Below are positions 33,069-44,849 of a DNA stretch of 64,000 nt, one piece after another; position 1 is the first letter of the stretch, and each line of letters opens with the position of its first letter. The notes under the pieces were generated by a model. The model did no database searches. It had not been told where the DNA came from and worked only from the letters and a program-made list of their open reading frames with translations. The position numbers were made by a program, and so were the translations under genes. The stretch is from Xanthostigma xanthostigma (Eukaryota > Arthropoda > Insecta > Raphidioptera > Raphidiidae). The stretch covers positions 36,715,501 to 36,779,500 of the forward strand of contig OY754465.1 of the NCBI GenBank assembly GCA_963575645.1, in the 5' to 3' direction.

Positions 33069-33809
33069 CAGCGTTGCCAGTTTTTTTTGCCAAGTCGGGA
33101 TTTTGGAACTCTTTGAGTGAAAACAGCGGGATTCTTTCGTCGAAAGCGGGACATAGTAACAAAACGTATATAATCAGAAGTTTTCAAATACCTATTTATC
33201 TTTTTATTTGAATTAAAATTACGTTTACGTGACAATAGATAGCAAAAATAGCCATAGAAAATGTATTTTAATAAAAATATAATATTTTAAATCAGATTTA
33301 CCCTATCGTTAAATAGTTGAGTCTTATTCGTCTTCAGAATAAAAAAAAAACCGAAATAAAAATCAAAAAAGTTTTATTCATTAGAAAAATATGGCGTTTC
33401 AAACGTTAGTCTGTGGAGTGAGTGTTACAAATCGCAACTTACAATAAGAGAATAATTATTTATAAGAATTACTTATTCATGATATTTCTGTGAATTTAAC
33501 TTCTTTTAAAGTTATCCCCGAGTTATCCCCGAAAAGCGGGACTGAGCCTGTCCCGCGCGGGACATTTAATTGACGTGATAACGTCTTATAAATTGATGAA
33601 TCACGTCAATATAAAAAGATGAAACACCGGCTGCATGCACGAAAAAGTGTAACGTTCCGCCTGACACTGTGCGTGATTATTAAATATGATATTCGAGCGG
33701 AATACGTTATCACGTAAAACTATCGTCCGTAAACCGACTTTACAGACAACCAACTTTTTGATTTAAAAATCGGAACGTCCCGCCAAAATCGGGACGTCTG
33801 GCAACGCTG
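33069..33809. mobile_element. hAT-like family D, copy 1, hit by family A
   Basis: Begins CAGCGTTGCCAG and ends CTGGCAACGCTG, with the perfect 8-base duplication ACCGTTAC (33061-33068, 33810-33817). Internal GCGGGAC/GTCCCGC stretches are shared with the copy at 38219. A family A element at 33570-33757 interrupts it. Confidence 0.88.
33570..33757 (-). mobile_element. Family A repeat, copy 4, nested in family D
   Basis: It runs from TGACGTGATAACGTCTTATA to ACAGACAACCAACTTTTT. The uninterrupted sequence at this point is visible in the other family D copy (near 38632: CATTTAATTTTGATTTAAAA). The insertion thus fell into a T tract, with a duplication of only a few Ts. Confidence 0.88.
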
Positions 33810-33961
33810 ACCGTTACATACGGGAAATTTGTTTTATGTCGTATAGACTATAAGATGTTAATCAATTTTTTTTTGAAGATTTACTTTTCGATGGCATCGG
33901 CTCTTCAGGTGGGAATTCGGATATTTTAATGACTTTCAAGCGTAATACAATGACCGTAAAA

Positions 33962-34544
33962 AAGGGGTAACTTCCGGTCACTCAAAAAAAAAAACGGTTA
34001 TCCTATGCATCTTCGAATAGAATGTTGTTGACTTTATTTTGAAGCTTACGTTTTTAACGTCCTCAAACTTGTATGCTTGGTGGGTTCCCATAGGCCGAAG
34101 CCCCCGCCTACGGCGTCTAAAGTTGATTCGCAAATTAGGTATCCTTACCTTATAACTGAATAGTTTGAAATTACATTTCAATGAAAGATTTTAACTTTTA
34201 AAATCGTTTCGTGGTGGGTTGGCCCTTCATTGAAAAGGCAATTAAATTTTTTAATGATTTTTTTTACATAAATGGAAAGATCACATACAAGTTTTATATA
34301 GTAAGACTGCGTTTATTTTATTTTGTTACCTCATAATTAAAAAGTTATATGGAATTTAAAAATACTTTATAGCTAAGTTCCGATGACGTCATGTAATAAA
34401 AAAATTCGGCCCACCGAAACCCGCCAACCTTCCGAGTTTAATTAAGCACGTTAAGAACGTAAACTTTAAAATAAAGTAAATATCATTCTATTTGGAGATG
34501 CATAGGATAACGTTTTTTTTGGGTGACCGGAAGTTACCCCGTTT
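33962..34544. mobile_element. MITE with GGGGTAACTTCCGGTCA ends
   Basis: The left end GGGGTAACTTCCGGTCACTC and right end GGGTGACCGGAAGTTACCCC are inverted. Pairing extends through a T/A run to GTTATCCTATGCATCT. Confidence 0.7.
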
Positions 34545-35394
34545 TCACAGTCCGGCCCACTCTAGCCTGGCAATCATTGTATTTTTCTTTTAAGCAGGGT
34601 TTAAATTTCCCAAATATCCTTGAACTGGCCTATTCGGAGATCCATAGGATTTTAATGTTACGGGCTCTCATACTATAATCGAATCTATTAACTTAAATTA
34701 TTGTTTTCATAAGACGTTTCTTTTTTGGCGACTGATGTTATTGAATGAAGTCTATGAATAAACATTTTGATGTTTTCTGGTTGAAAATATAGGCAGTAGC
34801 GTGTCTAGAGTTTTCCGTTACAAACGGATTATGCATAATATATAGCTATAGGTCCTATACGATCAAGTTCTTTTTGTCGATATACTAGTCGAAGTTTTTG
34901 GCTCTATGTCAAGCGTCTGTATAAATTTAAAAATAAATCCCGTCGTGTTTGTGTGTGTGTAAATTGCAATGATCTACAAACTATTTGCGGACACCGGTTT
35001 CATCCTGTGTCATAATTTCGCTTAAATGTGGGCAGGGCGTTTATTGGTGGGCGATTTTTTTTCTTCGCTGGTAGAATTTTTCTAATCGTTTTTGTTTTTA
35101 AGTGTACCTATACTATCTTATACGAGCTCAATCCCTTTAATGCGTTAAACGGTGTTACCATGGCAACGAAAAACTAATCATATTTTTTTTTTATAAGCTT
35201 TTCATGCCTGTATAGTGTATAGCGATTGTAAAATAACTCATTTTGCACTAGTTCGTAAAGTAAAACAAAAGAAATTTGAAATGTAATCGTATACTATCGT
35301 TTCCTTAGTAAAAGTATGAAAATCAAATGCAACCTACAATTCAAATCTTAGATTAACGTCTGAATGGAAGTCTTCAAATAAATAAAATTATCGA

Positions 35395-35600
35395 CCAATT
35401 TTTTCAGACTGTAGGTATAGGTATTGACAAAAAATTATAAAATTATAATTCAATAGATGACGTTTCCGTCGGGATTTGGACCTTCTTCAGAAATAATCTA
35501 AAAAATATAAAAATTAATTAATTAATATCTACTTATTTTCTAATAGAATTAAGATTGAATTATTTATACAGCTGAAAAAATTGCTCGATAATTTTATTTA
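35395..35600 (-). repeat. Dispersed repeat fragment shared with WDR3 intron 6
   Basis: The motif AAACGTCATC preceded by GAAGA..CCAAATCC appears inverted at 12020-12052. The flanking TTTTTTCAGACTRTA and ATTGGTCGATAATTTTATTT blocks are also shared. It resembles a retroelement 3' region but is unclassified. Confidence 0.4.
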
Positions 35601-35871
35601 TTTGAAACAACCTACAATTATTGGAAGCAAACTTGCTCAAAATTTAACTGTCAAATTGTTTTATATTATGTGAAAATCAGCTATTTTAAAGGGGATACGT
35701 GCAAAAAATACTATATGTCCCTCATGCGTGATGATATTGTGACTCTTGTGACTGTTAAAACTCGCTGTCGTTCGTTTTCAGCATAATGTCGTATTCGCCA
35801 TAATATGTAGGTATATGCCATCACGCGCTAGAAACATAACCTAGTTTTAGGATAGACCCCCTAGACAGGGT

Positions 35872-36338
35872 GATTTTTAGCGTGTAGAAATCAAATAGAC
35901 GAATAAATATTTTAAGTAACTTTTTTATCAAAACTCAAAAATTAAAGAGGAACGAGCTCTCAAAGTTTTTTATTTTATCAAATTTTGAAGTCGGTTCTGA
36001 CGTTATGTTATGTCACTATGGGAATATGTTATGTCATTATCAAGTATTCATAGAAATTGATCAAAGTTGTCCCCGTTTTGTTGGACACAAAGATGCGTGC
36101 GTCGTAGCCATGCTTCTGGTACATGCTTGTAGTACCGATAAGGGTCTTCCGCGAATTATTTAGGATGCAGTTCCGATTCGTGCTATCATTTCTTTGCGTG
36201 TGTCAACCGAGCTTTTGAGTGAATTAAATAAAATTAAAAAAAATTAATCAAACTTAAGGCTGTTTCTCTCTTATTTTTGAATTTTGGTAAAAAAGTTACT
36301 TAAAATATTTGTTCGTTGACTTAAAAATCATCCTGTAT
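35872..36338. mobile_element. MITE with ACAGGGTGATTTTTA ends
   Basis: The left end ACAGGGTGATTTTTAG and right end TTAAAAATCATCCTGTA are inverted. Pairing resumes inside at TTTTAAGTAACTTTTTTA. Confidence 0.6.
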
Positions 36339-36743
36339 AGATTAGCTGTTCTTCATGACTGTATAGGCCACAGGGGATGCATAATGACCCTTTTTGCACT
36401 TTTGTATTGTGCAGCTGTAGTGTAAACATGCTACTGTTTGCAGGACGGCGTGGCGTTCATACTGTTCGACCATCGACTGTCGGTACAGTTTTGCCCACTT
36501 ACAAGCTTGCGTTCTTATAGTACTAACAGACGCTCGAACTTGGTTCGAAGCGGACAGCGGATCTGGTCCGCTCCGTACCAAATCTGTTCGTCTGTACAGT
36601 AGTCTGCGTGTCCGCCCGGTTCGATGAAATGCACATCGTACTTGGTCCGGTCCGGTACAATATCCGAGCGTGTGTAGAGCAGTACGACGGACTTGATACA
36701 TATAACCGTATAACGACGTCATTGTAATTCAAAACGTTGTGCA

Positions 36744-37120
36744 CAATGCCGGATTTAGAGGTCTGGAGGCCTCGGGGCAACAAAGGAGTGGAGGCCCCCT
36801 GGCCCAATATTATTTTCCAAATAAAATGGACAATTTTTTTCAGTCGATTTTTCCAATAAATAATTTATTGTGAAACCAAGTATAGATTCTTTTATTATTT
36901 AACAAACATATAAATATAATCAGAAACAAGAATTATCTAAAAATTAAATTTATGCATTAACGAACAGAACTTTCCGAGCTGAAATCCAGTTCACGAAGTA
37001 AATCACTTTCAATGCTCAGGAAATTTGAAATTTTTTTCCAAAGTCTCTATTGTGGGGGTCCCTCTTTTGTGGTGGCCCCGGGGCTGTAGCCCCAGTTGTC
37101 CTCCCCTAAATACGGCCCTG
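36744..37120. mobile_element. hAT-like family E, copy 1, nested in Harbinger
   Basis: The perfect 8-base duplication GTTGTGCA lies at 36736-36743 and 37121-37128. Ends CAATGCCGGATTTAG and CTAAATACGGCCCTG are slightly degenerate forms of CAGGGCCGGATTTA. Copy 2 is at 50278-50777. Confidence 0.82.
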
Positions 37121-37129
37121 GTTGTGCAA

Positions 37130-37446
37130 CATGACAGAAATTTTGACAGAACGCGAAGTTCTTGGTGGAGTATTGGTATTATAAAAAGATTTCTCATGTT
37201 TGTGGGATCTATCAGATAAGTTATATTGTAACAGAGAAGCGCGTAACAACGCTCTAGAAATTCTTCAGGAGTGTTATTTAAAATATGATCTTCGCTATCA
37301 AGCGATTTTATTAACTTCATATGACTAAATTCATCGCGATCTTTCAAATAGAATTTTGCCCACTCCTTTCTTTTCTTCCTTGTTTGTGGGGGCATTAACG
37401 TTGCCGCTAGAACTATCGCAATTTTCGTGCGCTTAATCATAGGCAT
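37130..37446 (-). pseudogene. Harbinger transposase N-terminal fragment
   Basis: The frame reads KRKEWAKFYLKDRDEFSHMK, then LDSEDHILNNTPEEFLERCY and further on IDPTNMR. This is the W..(x)R..fsh..L...L...D...F..M..eeF..LL pattern that opens Harbinger-type transposases, ahead of the DDE region. Coding similarity ends at the hAT-like insertion, and no catalytic part was found on the far side. It is inside the TTA-flanked element and is a relic. Confidence 0.55.
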
Positions 37447-38218
37447 GATTACGTAACTGTGTACACAACGAGACTGACAGATCCGGTCGTCTGTTGCAAG
37501 CAGCGGACTAGATCCGCCGTACCATGTCCGTTGTCGGACCGGACCAAGTTCGAGCGTCTGTTAGTACTATTATAAATAAACAAAATTTTGCTTTATAACT
37601 TTTGAATATTACATAATTAGTTAGACTTCCTCCCAGTGTCGTGACTCACAAATTTTTTTTTCTTCGCTTGTAAAATAAAACTTATCCATTCGATTTTTTC
37701 CCTCAAAGATTTATGTAGGTAGCTCATTTGAGCTATTTCTCGTGTCACTTGATTATCCTATACAGTGTTCTTTTAATATTTGTAATTATTTCTTGTTGCG
37801 ATTTATACGTATTTTCTTGGCAACGTTTTTGATTTGTTTGTTGTGACTGATATATTGTGCACATCAAAAAACAGGCAGCTTATAAGCTTATAAGTTGTTT
37901 AAATTCGGCGTACTCACCAAAATCTAGGTACATTGACAAAACGTTAGCCAATAAATAAAATTGTTTTTTTTTTTTTTGACAACTATTAGTTATTACTATT
38001 GATGTACTAGCGGTTCGGTTCGGCACTTCGGCTTCGCCTGAATTTGCAGATTGTCGCCGTTTTTCCGTCGACTTGCGTTGCAAAATTGGTCTCCACGAAA
38101 AGCGCTTTTATTTAAATGCAATAATATATATCCTGTATCCATCCTGAAGGTACATTCTTAATATTGGTGAAAAAAATTTTGAAATCGGATGACTAGTTTC
38201 GGAGATTGCCTCCTACAT

Positions 38219-38681
38219 CAGCGTTGCCAGTTTTTTTTTTTGCCAAGTCGGGATTTTGGAACTCGTTGAGTGAAAACAGCGGGATTCTTTCGTCGAAAGC
38301 GGGACATAGGTAACAAAACGTATATGTATAATCAGAAGTTTTCAAATATTTATTTTTTTATTTGAATTAAAATTACTTTTACGTGACAATAGATAGCAAA
38401 AATAGCCATAGAAAATGTATTTTAATAAAAATATAATATTTTAAATCAGATTTACCCTATCGTTAAATAGTTGAGTTTTATTCGCGCTCTTATCTTCATT
38501 ACGCGCCGGGCGCGCGGCCAGTACTCACTTGTCTGTGCCACCCATCCACGTTTCCTCAGCACGCTGCGCGCACAGTTGAATTATCCCCGAAAAGCGGGAC
38601 TGAGCCTGTCCCGCGCGGGACATTTAATTTTGATTTAAAAATCGGGACATCCCGCCAAAATCGGGACGTCTGGCAACGCTG
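38219..38681. mobile_element. hAT-like family D, copy 2
   Basis: CAGCGTTGCCAG to CTGGCAACGCTG, with the perfect duplication TCCTACAT (38211-38218, 38682-38689). A GC-rich stretch at about 38485-38575 (CGCGCCGGGCGCGCGG) is absent from copy 1. Confidence 0.88.
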
Positions 38682-38856
38682 TCCTACATCCAAGCTTACA
38701 AATTTTACCTGTTTATAATATTATAGCGGTCTGTCCCATTTCACACGGGTGCGATAGATATCATTCTGCAAAATGTATTTCATTTGTGGCCCGGCATTGA
38801 ACTAAATTTGAGTAAATTGAAAGTTGTAATAGATGCCGCTATTTGGTATTAAACAG

Positions 38857-38902
38857 TGTTTGTTTGCTTCTGAACTATTAGTTCAGAAGCAAACAAACAA
38901 AA
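38857..38902. repeat. Short perfect hairpin
   Basis: GTTTGTTTGCTTCTGAACTA is followed at once by its inverted copy. It probably marks the centre of an old palindromic element. Confidence 0.6.
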
Positions 38903-39144
38903 CTGCTTCTGATAGAACAGATGTCGTCACGTGTTACTAAAAAAGGTTTTTTTAGAATATACCTTAATTTTGTACAAAATGTTTTTATAAAAACTATCCT
39001 ATAGCGTAAGCTGCACCAAGCAAGACACATTTACAAAATTTCATTAAAATCTGTTGACTGGTTTCGGAGATTATCGCGGCCAAAATTGTGACACGGGAAT
39101 TTTATATAGGTATACCTATAGATATTATAGATATCGTGTCCATT

Positions 39145-39294
39145 CTGAATATAATAAGAAAAATCGCAGGATTGTGGACAAAAATATTACATTTATTTAA
39201 TGTACGACGTTTTGACTATAGATTTAGACTTTTTCAAGCACATAAAATTAATTTTCTGTACTTGAAACAATCCTGCGATTTTTTTTATTATTAT
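39145..39294. mobile_element. MITE with AAAAATCGCAGGATTG ends, copy 1
   Basis: The inverted ends AAGAAAAATCGCAGGATTGT and CAATCCTGCGATTTTTTTTA enclose about 110 AT-rich bases. A relative lies at 59735-59950. Confidence 0.65.
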
Positions 39295-39685
39295 TACTGT
39301 TAATAAATTTTGCCTTTACTAAATAATTGTTAAAGATTTTGAAGGTTAACGCTGCACCTATATGTAGAAAAAATCATACTAAAACGATCCCGTTCTATTC
39401 TAATACAAAACAAGCGTCCGCTACCGGTGCGGTTATACAGCACAATATGAGAACTCTTGCATACAACACGGTACGACATTTAAGCTATCAAATATAGCCA
39501 CGATCATACGATGTAGAATTCAGCAGTCTCTCTGAACTCATTGCAATTACCGTTTAGTTGGCAAACTAACCGCGACCTTTGTCGATGTATGGGGACAACA
39601 GTTTTCCAACGACTAAGCGGGGAAAATTTTCGAGACTCGTCACTCGATTCCCGTGATAGATGAACTATTTACATACCTACAAGTT

Positions 39686-39736
39686 TGTACGGAACCCTCG
39701 GTAAGCGAGTCCGACTCGCACTTGGCCGGTTTTTAA
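39686..39736. repeat. Lepidopteran-type dispersed fragment
   Basis: TACGGAACCCTCGGTAAGCG followed by AGTCCGACTCGCACTTGGCC is a string I recognise as very frequent in moth and butterfly sequence. It is the best single hint at the host order. Confidence 0.6.
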
Positions 39737-39954
39737 TTCAAGAGACGCATCGGTTTAAAGTAATTAATTAATTAATAATTTTTATACATATTAAACCGTA
39801 TAGTAATTCCAACTCCACAAGTAAATAGTACTTACCAAGCTAGCACTTTTCACATTTTTAGGCGCGAATAGCGTAAGCTAAAGCGCCTATAATATGTACT
39901 CGCTTTGTCTGTGAATCTGTGTATCAGTATGTCACGCTTTTTTGTGGATTGTGT

Positions 39955-41150
39955 ACAGCTCAAACGCCTTAACCGATTTATAAAAAAACTTTTTTTTGTT
40001 CGATTCGTTTCCGGGTAACTTAGATCCTAACGTCGCCCGATTTTTGAATTTTTGCTCCAGAGGGGAGCAATTTAGAAAAAACGAAGTTTTTCGCTTATAA
40101 CTCGCTCAATTTAAATCAGATCGGTTCGAAACCTGTCTTAAACGAAAGAGGAGAAAATTTTACATAAATTTCGTACAACAGAATTTGCCCAATCAGTTTT
40201 TTTAGACACATTTATATAGAAATAAATTCATTCTGATATAACGAATAGCAAACATCTTTCGGTTATCTCTCTCTGTTGCACGGTATAACATGGTAATTTA
40301 ATTATTGCGTATGTTTTGTCTTAAAATAAAATCGGTAGATAGTTTTATTTATTACAATGATAAAACAAAAAGATAGCATTTGTTCAAAAACGGATGCCAT
40401 TTGAAATATTTGTGAAATGCAACGCCTTCTGAGTTAACAATTTGAATAACTAATTATTAGAACATAATACTTTGACAGATGCAAACGTCATTTTTGACAT
40501 TTCTTACCATTCCGACACCACGGATGAGCGGATTGAAACCAAATTTTGGGAGGATGTTTGATATGCAAAAATGAAGTGGCCTACTGTTTTTGGGGAACAT
40601 CGGCGCATGCGTAAAAGAGTATATCTCTTATAATGTTGTTTTATATAATAATAATATTTTTTTTTAAAACGGTTTATTCTAACTATTTTTACATGAAAAT
40701 TTTGTAAATTTTTTGTGGAAAGTCGGCGCATGCGCAGGAGATATATATTATAATATCGTTTTTTATATAATAATCGTATACTTTTCATAACGGTTTATTA
40801 TTCTATATGTTTTCAAGAAAATTTGTGATTTATTTTTGGGGAAAATCGGCGCATGAGCAAGAGTTATTATGTGCTATAACGTTTTTTATGTAACAATGGT
40901 ATACTTTTCATAGCGGCTTATTATTCTATCTGTTTTACAAGAAATTTTTGTATTTTATTTCGGGGAAAATCGGCGCATGCGCATCAGAGATATATGTCAT
41001 AACGTAGTTTTTATGTAATGATGGTACCATTTAATGTTGTTTTTTATATTATAACGGTTAATTAGTGTGTATATTTTTACACGATAGTTATGAAAAAATG
41101 TGTTTTTCTAAATTTGTAGATTCAGAAATATTTTGAAAATAAAAAAATCT
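39955..41150 (+). mobile_element. Family B repeat, copy 1, with expanded internal unit
   Basis: The left part carries CTCGCTCAATTTAAATCAGA and GTCTTAAACGAAAGAGGAGA, the block also found captured at 48180 and 52190. The middle carries GCGGATTGAAACCAAATTTT. Four tandem units, each marked CGGCGCATGCG, start at 40601, 40724, 40847 and 40971, a period of 123-124 bases. Other family B copies in the window have a single unit. No intact frame. Confidence 0.6.
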
Positions 41151-42015
41151 ATTGTTTTTTTGTTCTGTAGATGTTAGGTATTTGACAAGCATGCATTGTG
41201 TAATTTTAACATAATAAATAATAATAATAATATCTTTGTTTAGGTACAGACAATAGCCTTTGACCGGCTGACAACGTCTGCCCTTTTTCAATATACACTG
41301 CATACATACAAAATAACAAAATTATAAATAAAACAAAGCATGTAAAAATATATAACAAATTTATAATTAATTACGTGATGACATATAGAAAACCATGAAA
41401 ACGAATAGCAAATTTGATAATGTTTAGTGGTAACCGTTATCCGCGTTACTGCACGCGTTAACGGAAATTCTATTTTCCTTGTTATTATATGTCAATATTA
41501 TAATTTATTAGTTGGAAAGGCCCCGTAGTCCAATTGCTGCAATTACAAATTAATGTCATAATAGTTAAAATTTTGAAAGACTAAAAACAAGAAAAATAAT
41601 ATACTAAAAAAAAAGTTTTTATTGAAATGTACCAAAAAGGAAATATAATAATTTTAATAATTTAGGGTAATAATTTTAAAAAAGTTGGTTGTGACTAATT
41701 AACGATCATAGAGTTTATATTTATGAACCTAAATTATTAATAAATTATTAAAATGATTTTTTCCTTTCTGTGTGTCAATATTTTCAACTGTTATTTTTTT
41801 CTTAGATTAAGTTAATTAAATTATATTATTAAGCTCAAAGTGTCGTTAAAAATATATACCAATTTTCAAACATAACGCCGGGGTATATTATGTAAAATTT
41901 CGCGCCTTGTAATTCTTGAATTACTTATGTCTTCAGAGAATATTTTTACAATATATTTTCATTTTGTGATTCCCGGATTCTAAAAAATACGAATTGTTTA
42001 TTTAAATGCCAGTGC

Positions 42016-42684
42016 AGGCAAAAAAATTCCAGCCAATTGGGCGACGGGACCATTCCAACTTCAAAAATGTTGACATTTGATTATAATAAAGAAAATAAAA
42101 TTTCTGATATCGTGTGAGGTGCCGCGGGTAATTGCTAGTATTCAATCTGATATTTGCTATTCGTTTCTATGGTTACCTACATAATATGTTCCACGTCATG
42201 TAAAAATTAATCAAAGCATGCCGAACTTGCTTATTTTTGACAGATCCATAAAACAAAAGAGCGGCTGATTTTTTTATTTTCAAAATATTTCCGAAAATAT
42301 AAAGTTTAGAAAAAATTTTTTTTAACGAAACTTTCTTGAAAAAATAAATAAAATAATAAGCCGTTATGAAAAGTATACCATTATTATATAAAAAAAACAC
42401 CGTTATAGCAAATATCTCTTCTGCGTATGCGCCGATTTCCCCCAAAAACAATAGGGGTCTTCATATTTACATACCAAACATCCTTCCAAAATTTGGTTTC
42501 GATCCGCTCATCCGTTTGACCTATATCGTGTTCACAGACAAACAGACTAACAGACGCATAGTTTTTCCAAAAATATGTTTTTTGGATTCGGGGGACCTCA
42601 AAACGGAAAGATATTGTAAAATTTTTGAAAAATGATTTTTGATCTAAACTAGTACCATTCCCCACTTGTGGGTTGGAATGGTAA
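42016..42684 (-). mobile_element. Family B repeat, copy 2
   Basis: Reverse orientation. It keeps an ATG at 42076 and codons for MSTFLKLEW and then RRPIGWNFF. It also has one GCGTATGCGCCGAT unit, the AAATTTGGTTTCGATCCGC block and a terminal hairpin ACCATTCC..GGAATGGT. Confidence 0.6.
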
Positions 42685-42691
42685 AATGGGT

Positions 42692-42806
42692 TCAACGTCA
42701 ATTCATGCGCGACAATTCGTCGCACGACAACTCATATCCAACAATTCGTCGCTACGACAGTTTAACGTGAGACAATTTGTCGCAACAATAATTTTTCGCA
42801 ACAGGA
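42692..42806. repeat. Short tandem motif GACAATTCGTCGC
   Basis: Three degenerate units with a period of about 35 bases, each combining ACAATTCGTCGC or ACAATTTGTCGC with CGACA or CAACA. Confidence 0.5.
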
Positions 42807-42910
42807 GTTTATCTCAAAATCACTATTATTGATATCCATTATAACTATTTTAATAACATATTTAAGGCTAAAGAATTTATAGTTTGGTCAATGAGTGCTC
42901 ATAAGGGGCA

Positions 42911-44078
42911 TCTAGATGGAAAAGTCGAAAGCAGAACATTTGACTTAGGAACTTTGTTTGGACTAGTTAGGAGATAAACATACTAAAAGTCCTTGCCCCT
43001 CTGAGGTACGCCCGAAGGGGGGGAGCACAAAGAAGGTCCCGTTTTTTGGTTTTTTGCTTTCATCTCGAAAATGGTACGTCGTACGAAATTTTGTTGTAAT
43101 ACATAATGAAAGCTGATAAAATTCTCTACAACTTTAGCTTTCACACTTTTTATCTATCTCCAATCTTTGCCTAGCTATGAGCTCCGAAAAATGGTCGATT
43201 TTCAAAAATATGTTAAATTCTCTGTAGCACATTGTAACAATACGAATTTGTCAAAATCATTTCGTATCGCTCATCCACACTATTAAAAACACCCACACAC
43301 TATTAAAAAATAACATAAGCTTTAACCTATTGGAGGCCCTGGGCACATTAGGATTATGGGGCCCCTATGACCTTAACAGAGCACTATTTTGTTAGAATAG
43401 ACAAAGAAAATACATAAACAAGGTTCTAGATTCTAAGTCGAGGAATGTGATATAAAATGCATATATTTAAAAGGATCACGTTCCCAATTTTAACATGAAG
43501 GACACAAAAAAAATAAGTATATGAAAAATAGTTCACTGATGATTTTTGTTTAAAACAGTTTAGGTACTTAGTATACCATTAAACTAGGGGGTCCCTATCG
43601 ATCGCGGGGCCCTGGGCACGTGCCAGAGTGCCCAGTGGGAGAGAGGGCCCTGCGTGGAGGTACTCCCAGCTTATGTTATTTTTTAATAGTGTGTGGGTGT
43701 TTTTAATAGTGTGGATGAGCGATACGAAATGATTTTGACAAATTCGTATTGTTACAATGTGCTACAGAGAATTTAACACATTTTTGAAAATCGACCATTT
43801 TTCGGAGCTCATAGCTAGGCAAAGATTGGAGATAGATAAAAAGTGTGAAAGCTAAAGTTGTAGAGAATTTTATCAGCTTTCATTATGTATTCCAACAAAA
43901 TTTCGTACGACGTACCGTTTTCGAGATGAAAGCAAAATACCAAAAAACGGGACCTTCTTTGTGCTCCCCCCCTTCGGGCGTACCTCGGAGGGGTAAGGAC
44001 TTTTAGTATGTTTATCTCCTAACTAGTCCAAACAAAGTTCCTAAGTCAAATGTTCTGCTTTCGACTTTTCCATCTAGA
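42911..44078. mobile_element. Large fold-back element with two 411-base arms
   Basis: The arms 42911-43321 and 43668-44078 are inverted copies of exactly equal length, with only scattered single-base differences; even the run of seven Gs is preserved in both. The 346-base spacer carries GGCCCTGGGCAC twice. The ends are TCTAGATGG and CCATCTAGA. No target duplication is evident. The high arm identity implies a recent origin or gene conversion. Confidence 0.88.
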
Positions 44079-44216
44079 ATTATTCGTTGCTTAAGCTATT
44101 AAGACTATGGCATGACATAGTTGAATACGTACGTACATATAAATAAAATTGAAGTGTCTGTTTGTAATGTCAAAATAACAGCTTTTTACAAATGCAAATG
44201 AAAGTATATGATATAG

Positions 44217-44616
44217 GTGATCGGTAATTGCTAGTATTCCTCTCGGGAGAAGAAACTATGATTAATTTGGAATGATTTAACCTCTATGCTTGGGGGTCGA
44301 AAATGCGTATTTTTATGATAATGACACTTTTGTTTATTTTATTTATTGTACGTTTTAACACACAACATAAAATCTAACAGTAAATTTCGTGGCTTTTAGC
44401 TTTAGGAAGGTTGGCCAATTAGTAAGCTCTCAGATCATGGAAAAATTCAGGTCTGCAAAAAGTAAGAATATTTTTTTTTATTTTGACTCCCAAAATTCGG
44501 ATTTCTGTAAAATGAAAGCCGAAGTAGATTTTCTCGAGAATGACGCATTTCCGACCCCCAAATTAGTCATAGTTACTTCTCCCCAGAGGAATACGAGCAA
44601 TTACCAGTCACTCTGT
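44217..44616. mobile_element. MITE with GGTGATCGGTAATTGCT ends, copy 1
   Basis: The ends GGTGATCGGTAATTGCT and ATTCCTCTCGGGAGAAG return inverted at about 44575-44614 (CTCCCCAGAGGAATACGAGC). The frame through it is not a gene. Copy 2 is at 55432-55850. Confidence 0.75.
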
Positions 44617-44634
44617 ATACGATACTTATAACAA

Positions 44635-44845
44635 AAAAACAATTTTTAAAGTTTTTGTCTGTCTGTTTGTTCCGGCTAAACTCCGAAACGACTGGACCGA
44701 TTTTGACGGGACTTTCACTGGCAGATAGCTGATGTTATAAGGAGTAACTTAGTCTATACAAAATTAAGGAAGTCTTTTCGTAAACTCTGCGAACTGAACA
44801 AACATAAATTCCACGCGAATAATGTCGCGGGTTAAAGCTAGTAAT
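44635..44845 (+). mobile_element. Helitron/SINE-like fragment
   Basis: CTCCGAAACGACTGGACCGA, TTTCACTGGCAGATAGCTGA and a tail GTCGCGGGTTAAAGCTAGTA are typical of a very common lepidopteran repeat ending in CTAGT. Class uncertain. Confidence 0.55.
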
Positions 44846-44849
44846 TATA

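Larger units (their letters stand above)
36518..37569 (-). mobile_element. PIF/Harbinger element with transposase remnant
   Basis: The inverted ends TAGTACTAACAGACGCTCG and CGAGCGTCTGTTAGTACTA are perfect. TTA flanks both sides (36515-36517, 37570-37572), the Harbinger target duplication. A minus-strand frame from 37446 encodes a transposase-like N-terminus. A hAT-like insertion at 36744-37120 interrupts the element. Confidence 0.8.

Noticed and set aside
36342..36722. 126-codon minus-strand frame
   Set aside because: Crosses the Harbinger element boundary and reads through its inverted end; no domain seen.
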